Source: Planctomycetaceae bacterium (GTDB lineage: Bacteria > Planctomycetota > Phycisphaerae > Tepidisphaerales > Tepidisphaeraceae). From it: a DNA stretch of 64,000 nucleotides. Below are positions 1 through 8,011 of the stretch, piece by piece. The stretch spans positions 186,001 to 250,000 of the forward strand of contig JAIYCY010000029.1 in assembly GCA_027487775.1 (NCBI GenBank), written 5' to 3'. Numbering within the stretch: the first letter of the stretch is position 1; every line of letters starts with the position of its first letter. Position numbers and translations under genes: made by a program. The notes beneath the pieces were generated by a model. It searched no databases, had not been told where the DNA came from, and worked only from the letters and a program-made list of their open reading frames with translations.

Positions 1-2
1 TG

Positions 3-839
3 ATTCCGTTTTGGGATTATTTGAGGCCGGGTTTTGTCGACATTTCGTTGTTGGTGGCGGGTTGGTTTCTGACTGGGCTGGGGGTTACGGTTGGGTTGCA
101 TCGGTACTTCACGCACAAGTCGTTTAAGACGAGCAAGCCTGTGGCGTTTTTGTTTGCGGCCTTGGGCATGATGGCGGTGGTGGGGACCACGTATTGGTGG
201 GTGGGGATTCATCGGCGGCATCATGAGTTGAGTGATCAGGAGGGTGACCCGCACTCTCCGCATCTTCATGGTTCGGGTTTTTGGGGATCGGTGAAGGGAT
301 TTGTGCACGCGCAGATTGGATGGCTTGCGGGGCACGATTACCCCAACCCGAATCATTACGTCAAAGATTGGCTTCGTGAACACTGGCTGGTTCGGATCAA
401 TCGTCACTACATGCTTTTTGTGTTGGCGGGCTTGTTGATTCCGGCGGGTATTGCGTTGATTTTTGAGCCGACGTTGCAGTCGGCGTTGCGGGGCTTTTTC
501 TGGGGTGGGATCGTTCGAATCGCGGCGGTGCATCACATTGTTTCGGCCATCAATTCGTTTTGCCATTTGGTTGGTACGCGCCGATTCAACACGGCTGAGC
601 ACAGTACGAATCTTTCGATCCTTGCGATTCCGACGCTGGGTGAATCCTTTCACAACAATCACCACGCGTTCCAGACGAGTGCGACGTTTAGCCATCGTTG
701 GTGGGAGGTTGACATCGGCGCGATTACGATTCGCGTGATGGAGGCGTTGGGATTGGTGTGGAACGTTCGCCGCCCGCACATCACCCGTCCGCAGAAGGCC
801 GCCGAGAAATCTGCTGCTGCGACGCCTCCGAAGCCTTAG
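3..839 (+). CDS. Acyl-CoA / fatty acid desaturase (5' partial)
   Basis: Membrane di-iron desaturase that would introduce a double bond into a fatty acyl chain. All three histidine boxes of the family are visible: HRYFTH (HX4H) near the N-terminus, HRRHH (HXXHH) about 35 residues later, and HNNHH (HXXHH) near the C-terminus; hydrophobic segments lie between them. The reading frame is open up to the left edge of the window (it reads IPFWDYLRPG before the first possible TTG at 21), so the true start probably lies outside. The C-terminus ends in a short Lys/Ala/Pro tail. The box pattern fits the acyl-CoA delta-9 (stearoyl-CoA type) branch; the exact regiospecificity cannot be read from sequence. 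It stands alone, convergent with the acyltransferase that follows on the other strand. Confidence 0.9.
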   Translation: MPFWDYLRPGFVDISLLVAGWFLTGLGVTVGLHRYFTHKSFKTSKPVAFLFAALGMMAVVGTTYWWVGIHRRHHELSDQEGDPHSPHLHGSGFWGSVKGFVHAQIGWLAGHDYPNPNHYVKDWLREHWLVRINRHYMLFVLAGLLIPAGIALIFEPTLQSALRGFFWGGIVRIAAVHHIVSAINSFCHLVGTRRFNTAEHSTNLSILAIPTLGESFHNNHHAFQTSATFSHRWWEVDIGAITIRVMEALGLVWNVRRPHITRPQKAAEKSAAATPPKP

Positions 840-885
840 ATGCAGTCGAGATTGCGAAAGCGGCTAGGCCATGGGGATCGCAGGG

Positions 886-905
886 CGCCCTCTGGTTTGA
901 GGGCG
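886..905. other. Small hairpin between convergent genes
   Basis: CGCCCTC (886-892) and GAGGGCG (899-905) form a 7-bp stem with a 6-nt loop just after the desaturase and before the 3' end of the convergent acyltransferase. No T-run follows on either strand, so a terminator role is only a guess. Confidence 0.25.
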
Positions 906-976
906 GTCCGGTCGAGCGATGGGGCGTGATTTGATGGCCGGTCTGGTGACGCGTGTGAGCGAAGGTGTTGGGCGTC

Positions 977-1675
977 TCAGGCGGCGTGTTTGGTGGGGTG
1001 GTTGGGGTGGTCGGAGGATGGGGTTTGTGGCGGGTTGTGTTGAGGCGGGTTGTGTTGAGATTGTGGGCCGAAGAAGTGTGCGATTTTGAGTGGCCACATT
1101 TTGCGTTGGAGGTTGGGGTCGAAGTGGTCTTGGTGTGAGCGTTGCTGGATGAGGTGGGCCCAGGGGAGGGCGGCGGTTTGGGATTGTAGTTTGGCGACGT
1201 AGTCGGCGGTTTTTCCGATGACGCGTGCGGGGACGCCTCCGACGATGGTGCCTGGTGGGACGTCGCTGGTGACGACTGCGCCTGCGGCGACGATGGAGTC
1301 GGGTCCGATGGTGACGCCTTGCAGGATGATGGCGTTGTAGCCGATGAAGCAGTTGTCTTTGATGTCGATTTTGCCGATGGATTCGACTTTGATGTTGTAG
1401 GCTTTTTCGATCATGCCGACGACGCCATTATGTCCGATGAGTGTGCAGTGTGACATGTGGACATTGTTGCCGATGCGTGTGAACCATGGGTCGGTGATGA
1501 CGACGTTGGGTTGGATGCTGCAGCGGTTTCCGACGGCGTAGAGTTTTCCGTGTCGCTGGAGGAAGGAGGCGAATTCTGCGCCGGAGGGTCGGCAGATGCG
1601 GATGTAGAGGCTGCGTGCGCGGCCTGTTTTCAGGGCATAGCGTCGGACGAGCGGGGCGAGGAGTTTTTTAAGCAT
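977..1675 (-). CDS. Hexapeptide-repeat (left-handed beta-helix) acyltransferase
   Basis: Probable O- or N-acetyltransferase of the LbH/hexapeptide superfamily, of the sort that modifies cell-surface sugars or small acceptors with acetyl-CoA. The core (about residues 45-150) has stacked hexapeptide-like triplets, ending in the typical [20 protein letters not shown] / PARVIGK closure seen in maltose and serine acetyltransferase relatives. The probable catalytic His lies in the [11 protein letters not shown] stretch. The 232-residue length is usual, but the last 30 residues are a low-complexity Gln/His/Asn/Pro tail with a direct repeat (QHNPP twice) matching a 17-bp DNA repeat at about 1029-1061. 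The ATG at 1675 is followed at once by a basic hydrophobic N-terminus. The neighbours do not reveal the acceptor. Confidence 0.8.
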   Translation of the reverse strand: MLKKLLAPLVRRYALKTGRARSLYIRICRPSGAEFASFLQRHGKLYAVGNRCSIQPNVVITDPWFTRIGNNVHMSHCTLIGHNGVVGMIEKAYNIKVESIGKIDIKDNCFIGYNAIILQGVTIGPDSIVAAGAVVTSDVPPGTIVGGVPARVIGKTADYVAKLQSQTAALPWAHLIQQRSHQDHFDPNLQRKMWPLKIAHFFGPQSQHNPPQHNPPQTPSSDHPNHPTKHAA

Positions 1676-1782
1676 GGGATCACCGCCGATGTTGAGAGGC
1701 GAGGGTTCGCCGCTGGTTCAGTTATCGGTATCGGCAAGATGGTGGCTTGGGTTTAAATGGTGGGTTGGGGCGTTGAAAGAGA

Positions 1783-1816
1783 AGAGGAGCAAAGTCGTGT
1801 GACTTTGCTCCTCTGT
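1783..1816 (-). terminator. Hairpin terminator downstream of trigger factor
   Basis: A perfect 14-bp stem, AGAGGAGCAAAGTC (1783-1796) and GACTTTGCTCCTCT (1801-1814), closes a GTGT tetraloop. On the minus strand it follows the end of trigger factor and leads into a pyrimidine-rich TTCTCTTTC tract. On the plus strand a broken T-tract (GTTTG...ATTTTTT) follows, so it may work in both directions. Confidence 0.7.
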
Positions 1817-1847
1817 TTGTTGGGATTTTTTCGGGGGTGGTGACGTG

Positions 1848-1899
1848 GGTCTGATCAGGCGGTCTGATCAGGCGGTCTGATCAGGCGGTTTGATCAGGT
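1848..1899. repeat. 13-bp tandem repeat, four units, over the trigger factor stop codon
   Basis: GGTCTGATCAGGC is present three times exactly (1848-1860, 1861-1873, 1874-1886) and once with two changes (1887-1899). Each unit contains the palindrome TGATCA, which on the minus strand supplies the TGA used as the stop of trigger factor at 1894-1896. Confidence 0.85.
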
Positions 1900-3309
1900 T
1901 TGGTCTGATTCTGCGACTGGGTCTTTGGCGTCTGGGCTGACGGAGGCGGCCTGGTCTTCGTGTTTGACTTCGACGTCTTCGATTTTGACGGATTCGAGGA
2001 GTTTTTCGAGGGTCTTTCGTTCTCTGATGGAGAGGTAGAGTTCTTGGAGCTGGCCTTGCTTGTTGAGTTCGGCCTTGAGTGTTTGGGGACGTTCGCCGGA
2101 GTTGGCGGCTATCATGGCGATTTCGCCGTTGACTTCGGCTTCATCGACGGAGATGTCGTGGGTTTCGGCGGCTTTGTTGAGGATGAAGAAGAGTCGGAGT
2201 TCGGCTTGGGCTTGAGAGCTTGCGCCTTCGCGGAGTTTTTCCAGATTGGCGGAGATGGCTTCGACGGGTACGCCGCGTCGTACGAGGTCTGAGGCGCGGC
2301 GTTGTACGACGCGAGCTTCCTGGGATTTGGTGACTTTGAGTGGGAGTGTGAGTTCGACGGAGCGAACGAGGTGGTTTTTGAGTTGGTTGAAGAGGACGTT
2401 TTGGACGTCGGCTTTGATGCGGATTTCCATTTGCTCGCGAAGTTCTTTGCGGAGTTCTTCGACGGAGGCGAGACCGAGGCTTTCGAGGAAATCCTGGTCG
2501 ATGGTGGCGAGTTCGAGTTCTTTGATGTCGGAGATGGCGAGGTGGAGTTCGACTGCTTTGCCGCGGATTTTTTCGGCGGGGTGGTTGTCTGGGGCGGTGA
2601 CTTTGAGGACGCGTGTTTCGTTGACTTTAGCGCCGTTGAGTTGTGCGGGGAGGTCTTTGATTTCGATGCCTGCGATGTTTCCGGGTCTGACGACGATTTG
2701 CGCGTCCTTTTGGTTGCCGATGAGTTCATCGCCGAGTTTGAGTTCGACGGAGGCGGTGACGAAGTCTTTTTCCTTGACGCCGCGTGTGTCGGCGGGGACG
2801 AGCGTGCCTTGCTGCTCGCGGAGGTTTTGCATGGCCTGGTCGACGTGTTCATCGGTGATGGTGATGACGGGACGTTTGACGGTGAGGCCGGTGAGATCGG
2901 GGAGTGTGATCTCTGGGGAGACTTCGACGACGAAGCTGTAGTTGAGCGGGCCGCTCTCGGGGAGGGCGACTTTTTCTGCGTCGGCGAATTCGGGTTCGCC
3001 GAGGACTTTGAGTTCGTGTTTTTGGAGAGCTTGTTGGTAGCTCTCGCGGATGAGGGTGGATTGGACCTGGTCGCGAACGTCTTTGCCGAAACGACGTTCG
3101 AGGAGCTTGGCGGGGACTTTGCCGGCGCGGAAGCCCGGAAGGGCTGCGACTTCGGTGAGTTCGCCGAACTGTTCGCTGAGTTTTTCGCGGATGCGCGATT
3201 CTGGGATTTCGATGGAGATTCGTTTGGCGCTGGGGCCAGCGTCTTCGATGGTGATGGGGTAATCGAAAGTCGCTTCGTTGTCTGCGACGGCGGTTTCCTC
3301 TGCTGCCAT
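1894..3309 (-). CDS. tig: Trigger factor (ribosome-associated chaperone / PPIase)
   Basis: Cytoplasmic chaperone that docks at the ribosomal exit tunnel and meets nascent chains. The ribosome-binding signature appears as LPGFRAGKVPAKLLERRFG at about residues 58-76, in an N-terminal domain of about 130 residues. A PPIase-like FKBP domain follows (about 175-260), then a long helical C-terminal domain (about 270-440) with an acidic, Gln/Asp-rich tail. The 471-residue length is slightly above the usual 430-450, mostly from the N-terminal leader (MAAEETAVADNEATFDYPI) and the tail. A GAGG Shine-Dalgarno lies 3-4 nt before the ATG. The end of the gene runs into a 13-bp tandem repeat and a strong hairpin. 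It is not followed by clpP or clpX here, unlike in many bacteria. Confidence 0.95.
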   Translation of the reverse strand: MAAEETAVADNEATFDYPITIEDAGPSAKRISIEIPESRIREKLSEQFGELTEVAALPGFRAGKVPAKLLERRFGKDVRDQVQSTLIRESYQQALQKHELKVLGEPEFADAEKVALPESGPLNYSFVVEVSPEITLPDLTGLTVKRPVITITDEHVDQAMQNLREQQGTLVPADTRGVKEKDFVTASVELKLGDELIGNQKDAQIVVRPGNIAGIEIKDLPAQLNGAKVNETRVLKVTAPDNHPAEKIRGKAVELHLAISDIKELELATIDQDFLESLGLASVEELRKELREQMEIRIKADVQNVLFNQLKNHLVRSVELTLPLKVTKSQEARVVQRRASDLVRRGVPVEAISANLEKLREGASSQAQAELRLFFILNKAAETHDISVDEAEVNGEIAMIAANSGERPQTLKAELNKQGQLQELYLSIRERKTLEKLLESVKIEDVEVKHEDQAASVSPDAKDPVAESDQT

Positions 3310-3577
3310 GTCTGCCTCGAAATCAAAAAAAAACGCTGGACGTATGGTCGACGGACGCCCCGTCGAGCCGAAGGAACTGCGCGCGGACGCCCGCGAGCGG
3401 TGAATCGATCATCGTACCCGCATCCGCCCCTCTGTGAAAGTCCCCGGGGCAATTGTTTATTGTGGGCACCCGCGATGGTCTCCGGACCGGCTCAAGGGGG
3501 TATCCATGTGTGTCGATGCAAAGGACGAGGTCGTCAGGGTCTTGCTCGTGGTCCTACGATCAACACACTTGATACCA

Positions 3578-4552
3578 ATGTCACAGATCACCACATTAAT
3601 CACCGGGGCGGCGGGTTTTGTTGGATCGCGTCTTGCGCGGCGATTGCTGGATGCGGGCGAGCGCGTCGTGGGATTGGATAACCTCAACGACTATTACTCG
3701 ATTGATTTGAAGCGACTGCATTTACGGGACCTGCAATCGCATGGGGACTTTGTGTTTGCGGAGGTTGACCTTCGAGATGCGGCGGGCGTGAGGCGATTGT
3801 TTGAGGAGCGGCGGATCGACCGTGTTGCGCATTTGGCCGCGATGGCGGCGGTGCGTTATTCGGCGAAGTATCCGCTGATCTACGGCGAGGTGAACGTGCA
3901 GGGCTCGATGAACCTGCTGGATGCGGCCCGTCATCATGGGAATCCGCCTTGCGTGCTGGCGTCGACGGGGAGTGTGTACGGATCGGACACGCCGGTGCCG
4001 TTCGTCGAAACCGCGGCTGCGGTGATGCCGTTGGCTCCGTATCCTGCGAGCAAACGCGCGATGGAGCTGTTCGCGCACGCGTTTCATCATTTGTACAAGA
4101 CGCCGATTTCGATTCTGCGGTTTTTCAATGTTTACGGCCCGCACGGTCGACCCGACATGATGCCCTGGCAATGGACGCAGCAGATCCTCAGGGGGGAATC
4201 GCTGACGCTTTACAACGGCGGGCATTTGAAGCGTGACTGGACGTATGTGGACGACATCCTCGACGGATTCATTGCGGCGCTTAATCGCCCGATGCCGTTT
4301 GAGATTTTCAATCTTGGATGCTCGAATCCGGTGGAGAATCTTGAGTTTGTGAGCGTGCTGGAGGATTTGCTGGGGAAGAAGGCAAGCATCGTGGACACGC
4401 CGACACCTGCGAGCGAGCCGCTGATCACGTATGCGGACGTGAGCAAGGCGGGCCGTTTGCTCGGTTATGAGCCGAAGGTGCGGGTTCAGGAGGGTTTGTC
4501 GCGGTTCATCGCGTGGCTGCGGGCGGAGCGGTTGATTGAGGGTTTGTCGTAG
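3578..4552 (+). CDS. NAD-dependent epimerase, UDP-glucuronate 4-epimerase-like
   Basis: Extended short-chain dehydrogenase that probably interconverts UDP-sugars for surface polysaccharide. The ATG at 3578 puts the Rossmann signature GAAGFVG at residues 10-16, where the family has it; earlier in-frame codons would add an unlikely leader. The catalytic YPASK (Tyr155, Lys159) and the upstream STGSVYG serine/threonine strand are intact. The DNLNDYYSIDLKR segment after strand 2 is typical of UDP-glucuronate 4-epimerases (CapI-like) rather than GalE. The 324-residue length is normal. The gene is single, divergent from tig across about 270 bp, and followed by the htrA-like gene after about 150 bp. 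Another sugar specificity (for example dTDP- or GDP-linked) cannot be excluded. Confidence 0.85.
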   Translation: MSQITTLITGAAGFVGSRLARRLLDAGERVVGLDNLNDYYSIDLKRLHLRDLQSHGDFVFAEVDLRDAAGVRRLFEERRIDRVAHLAAMAAVRYSAKYPLIYGEVNVQGSMNLLDAARHHGNPPCVLASTGSVYGSDTPVPFVETAAAVMPLAPYPASKRAMELFAHAFHHLYKTPISILRFFNVYGPHGRPDMMPWQWTQQILRGESLTLYNGGHLKRDWTYVDDILDGFIAALNRPMPFEIFNLGCSNPVENLEFVSVLEDLLGKKASIVDTPTPASEPLITYADVSKAGRLLGYEPKVRVQEGLSRFIAWLRAERLIEGLS

Positions 4553-4705
4553 AGGGTTTCGGAGATCACGACGAGTGCCGATCCGGGTGCAACTCGCGGG
4601 GCTATCATGGATGTCCGAGATGGAGCGACGTGTCGAATGTGCGTCCGGTTGTTTGATGTCGCGTGAATTTGAAGTTGGGATTTGAGTCTCGAAGGAGATG
4701 TTGCG

Positions 4706-6307
4706 ATGAAGATGAGCAAGAGTGGCAAGCTGATGGGGATGTTTGGGTTGTTGGGGGCTGGCGCGATTGTGTGGTCGCTTTCGGGCGGTTGGACGTTGGG
4801 GAGTCGGGGCGGGGCGGTCTTTGCGGACGGGCCGTTGACGTCGGAGCGTGCGCAGTTGGACGAGTCGGCGATCAGTCATGCGGAGGCGTTGGCGCGGGCG
4901 TTTCGGTCGGTGAGTCAGGTGGTTGAGCCGAGCGTGGTGAAGATTGATGCGGTGCGAGCGCGGGAGGCGAATGCGGGCGGGCCGGGCGGTCTTGGTGATC
5001 AGTTGCCGGACATGCTGAGGCGGATGTTCCCGGATCGGGATGGTGATGGCGAGCCTGATTTGCCGGAGGGCTTCAACTTTGGGCAGCAGGGCCCGATGCG
5101 TGAATTTGGTGAGGGAAGTGGCGTGATCATGGAGGTGGGTGATGGTAAGGCGTGGATCCTGACGAACAATCATGTCGCCGGCGGGGCGGAGGAATTGATG
5201 GTGACGCTGGCGGATGGTCGGACGATTACGGAGGCGCGGGTGATCGGTACGGATCCGAACACGGATTTGGCGGTGATTGAGGTGGTGGGTCAGGGTTTGA
5301 TTTCGGCGCGTTGGGGGAATTCGGATGCGCTTTTGAAGGGAGACATTGTCTTGGCGTTTGGGAGTCCGTTTGGATATGAGGGGACGATCACGCAGGGGAT
5401 CGTCAGTGCGCTTGACCGCTCGCCGGGGATTATCAATGCGAACGGTACGCGGGATCAGCGTGGCTTTGCGTATGAGTATTTCATCCAGACGGATGCGGCG
5501 ATCAATCCGGGCAACTCAGGCGGTCCATTGGTGAATTTGCGTGGCGAGGTGGTGGGGATCAACACAGCGATAGCGACGCGAACGGGCACGAGCGCGGGGG
5601 TGGGTTTTTCGATTCCTGCCAATCAGGCGAGGTTTGTGTATGACTCGCTCCGTGAGAATGGGACGGTGGTTCGCGGGTATTTGGGCGTTCAGATTCGGGA
5701 TGTGCGAGAGTTGTCGAATGATGAGAGGCAGAATCTGGGCTTTGCGTCGATGCGTGGGACGTACGTGCAGCAGACAGTGGCAACGGGCCCGGCGCATCGG
5801 AAGCTGCTGCCGGATGACATCATCACGGCGATCGACGGGGTTGCGACGCGTGACAGTCGTGACCTGCGGACGCGGATCGCGACGATCAAGCCTGGGACGA
5901 CGGTGAAGTTGACGGTGTGGCGAGATCGCAAGAGCGTGGATGTGGAGATCACGCTCGGTAAGCAGCCTGGTACGGCGATGGCGCAGGCGGCGCCGACTGC
6001 GCAGCCGCAAGCGTCGGTTCCGGGTGCGTTGGGGATGGATTTGACGGACGCGACCCGAGCGGATCTGGAGAAGTATGGGTTGGACGCGGAGGCGAAGGGT
6101 GCGATGGTGGTGGGCGTGCGTGAGAACTCGCGTGCGGCGAGGTTCGGGATCGCCGAGGGTGAGCTGATCACGGCGGTCAACGGGGCGCCGGTGGCGAACG
6201 CTGAGGAGGCAGCGGCGCAGTTGTCGAAGGCTGACGTGAGGTCTGGGATTCGTCTGCGTCTTTTGAATCGCGAAGGTCAGCGTTCGGTGTTCATCGTGGA
6301 GCGATGA
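4706..6307 (+). CDS. HtrA/Deg-family periplasmic serine protease with two PDZ domains
   Basis: Envelope quality-control protease. The ATG at 4706 is preferred because AAGGAG lies at 4692-4697, 8 nt upstream. From that start the protein is 533 residues: a signal/anchor helix (about 8-28), the trypsin-like domain with the triad His156 (TNNHVAGG), Asp187 (NTDLAVIEV) and Ser271 (NPGNSGGPLV), then PDZ1 (about 290-385, containing RGYLGVQIRDV) and PDZ2 (about 415-525). A Ca-binding-like acidic insert (PDRDGDGEPDLPEGF) sits in the LA loop before the catalytic His, the place where DegP-type proteins carry a variable loop. No two-component or sigma-E gene is adjacent. DegP, DegQ and DegS types cannot be told apart here; two PDZ domains argue against DegS. 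Confidence 0.92.
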   Translation: MKMSKSGKLMGMFGLLGAGAIVWSLSGGWTLGSRGGAVFADGPLTSERAQLDESAISHAEALARAFRSVSQVVEPSVVKIDAVRAREANAGGPGGLGDQLPDMLRRMFPDRDGDGEPDLPEGFNFGQQGPMREFGEGSGVIMEVGDGKAWILTNNHVAGGAEELMVTLADGRTITEARVIGTDPNTDLAVIEVVGQGLISARWGNSDALLKGDIVLAFGSPFGYEGTITQGIVSALDRSPGIINANGTRDQRGFAYEYFIQTDAAINPGNSGGPLVNLRGEVVGINTAIATRTGTSAGVGFSIPANQARFVYDSLRENGTVVRGYLGVQIRDVRELSNDERQNLGFASMRGTYVQQTVATGPAHRKLLPDDIITAIDGVATRDSRDLRTRIATIKPGTTVKLTVWRDRKSVDVEITLGKQPGTAMAQAAPTAQPQASVPGALGMDLTDATRADLEKYGLDAEAKGAMVVGVRENSRAARFGIAEGELITAVNGAPVANAEEAAAQLSKADVRSGIRLRLLNREGQRSVFIVER

Positions 6308-6369
6308 GTCACGGGATCTTGTTCTCAAGGTCTTGATAGGACGTCGGATAGGCGCGACCTGACGGGCCG

Positions 6370-6406
6370 TTCGGGGGATACCCCCCTAAACAGGGGAGCC
6401 CCCGAA
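6370..6406. promoter_or_regulatory. Nested G/C-rich inverted repeat upstream of the LuxR-type gene
   Basis: TTCGGGGG (6370-6377) pairs with CCCCCGAA (6399-6406), and inside it CCCCT (6383-6387) pairs with AGGGG (6392-6396) around an AAAC loop. No T-run follows, so an operator or structured leader for the regulator starting at 6452 is likelier than a terminator for the protease gene upstream. Confidence 0.5.
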
Positions 6407-6451
6407 TCAGGTGAATGTTCGTGAGGTTAAAGTTCGTGTTTGCTTGTGGGC

Positions 6452-7885
6452 ATGGAACACGGGCGAGTTTATGTGGTGACGGGCCGGGCGCGGTTGTCGA
6501 TGCGACGGGCCGCGGAGGTGGCGGCGGTTTGCATGGATGTGGCGTGCGGGCCGGTGGTGGGATTTTCCGGGACGGGGTCATCGACCGAGGGGTCAGCAGT
6601 TACATGGTCTGCATCGGCGGGATCGGCGCGATCACTAATGTCGTCACCGATGTCGTCACCGATGTCGTCACTGATGTCGTCGTCGGGCTCAAGCGCGTTG
6701 CCGGGTGAGTTGTCTGTCGATGGGTCAGTCGATGGGTCAGTCGATGGGTCAGTCGGCGCGTCTGTCAAAGGGTCAGTCGATGGGTCAGTCGGCGGGTCGG
6801 TGGATGGGTCAGTGGATGAGTTACGTGTTGTGTCGGGCGATGTGTCTAGTGATGTGTCTAGTGATGTGTCGAGCGATGTATCGAGTGTGGGGGTGTTGCA
6901 TGATCAGCGGGCCGAGCGGTATGCCGACATGATCGAGGCGTTGGCGCGTGTGATAGATGCGGATCGGATTCGGACGACGGGGTTCACGTACTCGGCGAGC
7001 GAGGTCAGGGCTGAAGGGACGGCCACGGAGGTGATGAGCTCATCGACCGACGAAGTGAACATCGTGATGGAGGGCGGGGACGTTGTGAGCGACGAGCCGA
7101 GTGACGTGGTGTCAAGCTTGGACGAGTCGGTGCGTCAGAGCATCATCGGCCGGGCCCGGCTGGATCGGATCGGTGGGGAATTGGGTGTGGGGGAGTCGGG
7201 TGTGGTGGGGTGGTCGGTGACGGTTTGGCCGTTGTCGGGTTCGGGGCTTGTGTTTGAGCGGATTGGTGTGGGTCGTGGTCCGTTTGATCGTGAGGACGCG
7301 TTGGCGGTGCTGATGATGATCGAGGCGATTCGTTCGGGGCATGGTGGGCGTGGAGACGGTGCGTTGGGAGACGGATCTGAAGGGGTTGGAGCGGCTGGGG
7401 ACGGTGTGAGGAGGGACGGTTTTTTGAGAGACGGTTTGACGAGAGACGGTTTGACGAGAGAGGGGGTGAGGCGAGGGGTGAGGAAGGGTGACGATTGGCG
7501 TGGGTCTGCGGTTGGGATTGGTGCGTCGTGGATTGACACGTTGACGGGTGGAGTGTCGGAGGCGACGGGGTTGGTGATGGGTCGTTCGGTTTCGGGTGTG
7601 GATGGTTTGGAAGATTGGCGATCGATTGAGTCGAATTTGCGGCTGGCGCGGGGTCATGTGAAGACGTTGAGCGGTCTGGTGGCGGGTTTGTCGGAGAAGG
7701 AGATAGCGCAGCGGTTGGGGTTGTCGCGGCATACGGTGCACGGTCAGGTGAAAGCGATTTATCGAGCGATGTCGGTGCGGAGTCGTGCGAGCTTGGTGAC
7801 GGCGGTGCTGTCGCGCATCGGGGCGGCGGGGCTGAGTATGCTCATGGCGTCGCACGTGGATCGTGGTTTGATGGGGGACGATTGA
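6452..7885 (+). CDS. LuxR-type HTH regulator with long low-complexity repeat linker
   Basis: Probable DNA-binding transcription regulator. The last 80 residues hold a clear LuxR/GerE helix-turn-helix: LSGLVAGLSEKEIAQRLG, then LSRHTVHGQVKAIYRAM. Upstream lies a possible degenerate sensor region (about residues 140-300: ADMIEALARVIDADRIR, then GWSVTVWPLSGSGLVFERIG), not assignable to PAS or GAF by eye. The N-terminal third is dominated by repeats: MSSP (4 units), VDGS/VGGS (9 units) and DVSS (4 units); a fourth array (RDGLT-like) lies in the middle. All repeat periods are 12 or 15 bp, so copy-number changes keep the frame. The ATG at 6452 has only a weak ribosome binding site, and the true start could lie farther in, for example just before IEALARVIDADR. 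About 477 residues from this start. Confidence 0.65.
   Translation: MEHGRVYVVTGRARLSMRRAAEVAAVCMDVACGPVVGFSGTGSSTEGSAVTWSASAGSARSLMSSPMSSPMSSLMSSSGSSALPGELSVDGSVDGSVDGSVGASVKGSVDGSVGGSVDGSVDELRVVSGDVSSDVSSDVSSDVSSVGVLHDQRAERYADMIEALARVIDADRIRTTGFTYSASEVRAEGTATEVMSSSTDEVNIVMEGGDVVSDEPSDVVSSLDESVRQSIIGRARLDRIGGELGVGESGVVGWSVTVWPLSGSGLVFERIGVGRGPFDREDALAVLMMIEAIRSGHGGRGDGALGDGSEGVGAAGDGVRRDGFLRDGLTRDGLTREGVRRGVRKGDDWRGSAVGIGASWIDTLTGGVSEATGLVMGRSVSGVDGLEDWRSIESNLRLARGHVKTLSGLVAGLSEKEIAQRLGLSRHTVHGQVKAIYRAMSVRSRASLVTAVLSRIGAAGLSMLMASHVDRGLMGDD
6638..6685 (+). repeat. 12-bp minisatellite A (4 units)
   Basis: Unit ATGTCGTCACCG at 6638, 6650, 6662 and 6674, the last two diverged. It encodes MSSP repeats within the LuxR-type protein. 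Confidence 0.85.
6716..6823 (+). repeat. 12-bp minisatellite B (9 units)
   Basis: Unit GTCGATGGGTCA. Units 1-3, 6 and 8 are exact or nearly so and the others degenerate. It encodes the V-D-G-S run of the LuxR-type protein. Confidence 0.88.
6839..6886 (+). repeat. 12-bp minisatellite C (4 units)
   Basis: Unit GATGTGTCTAGT at 6839 and 6851, with diverged copies at 6863 and 6875. It encodes DVSS repeats. Confidence 0.85.
7400..7459 (+). repeat. 15-bp minisatellite D (about 4 units)
   Basis: GACGGTTTGACGAGA is exact at 7430 and 7445, with diverged copies at 7415 and 7400. It encodes RDGLT-type repeats in the middle of the LuxR-type protein. Confidence 0.8.
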
Positions 7886-8011
7886 CGCCGTTTGCCGGTG
7901 GATTGGATCGCTGGTCGCTGATTGAACAGGTTCAGGCGTGATGGCCTTGTGCAGGCGGAGATGTTGCTGGGGAGTGAGCGTGTTTGGGGGTTATGGTGCT
8001 ATGGTAGGGGC

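Noticed and set aside
2302..3681. Long plus-strand Asp/Glu/Phe/Gly-rich frame across tig
   Set aside because: Composition is that of an antisense shadow of the trigger factor gene; no known domain.
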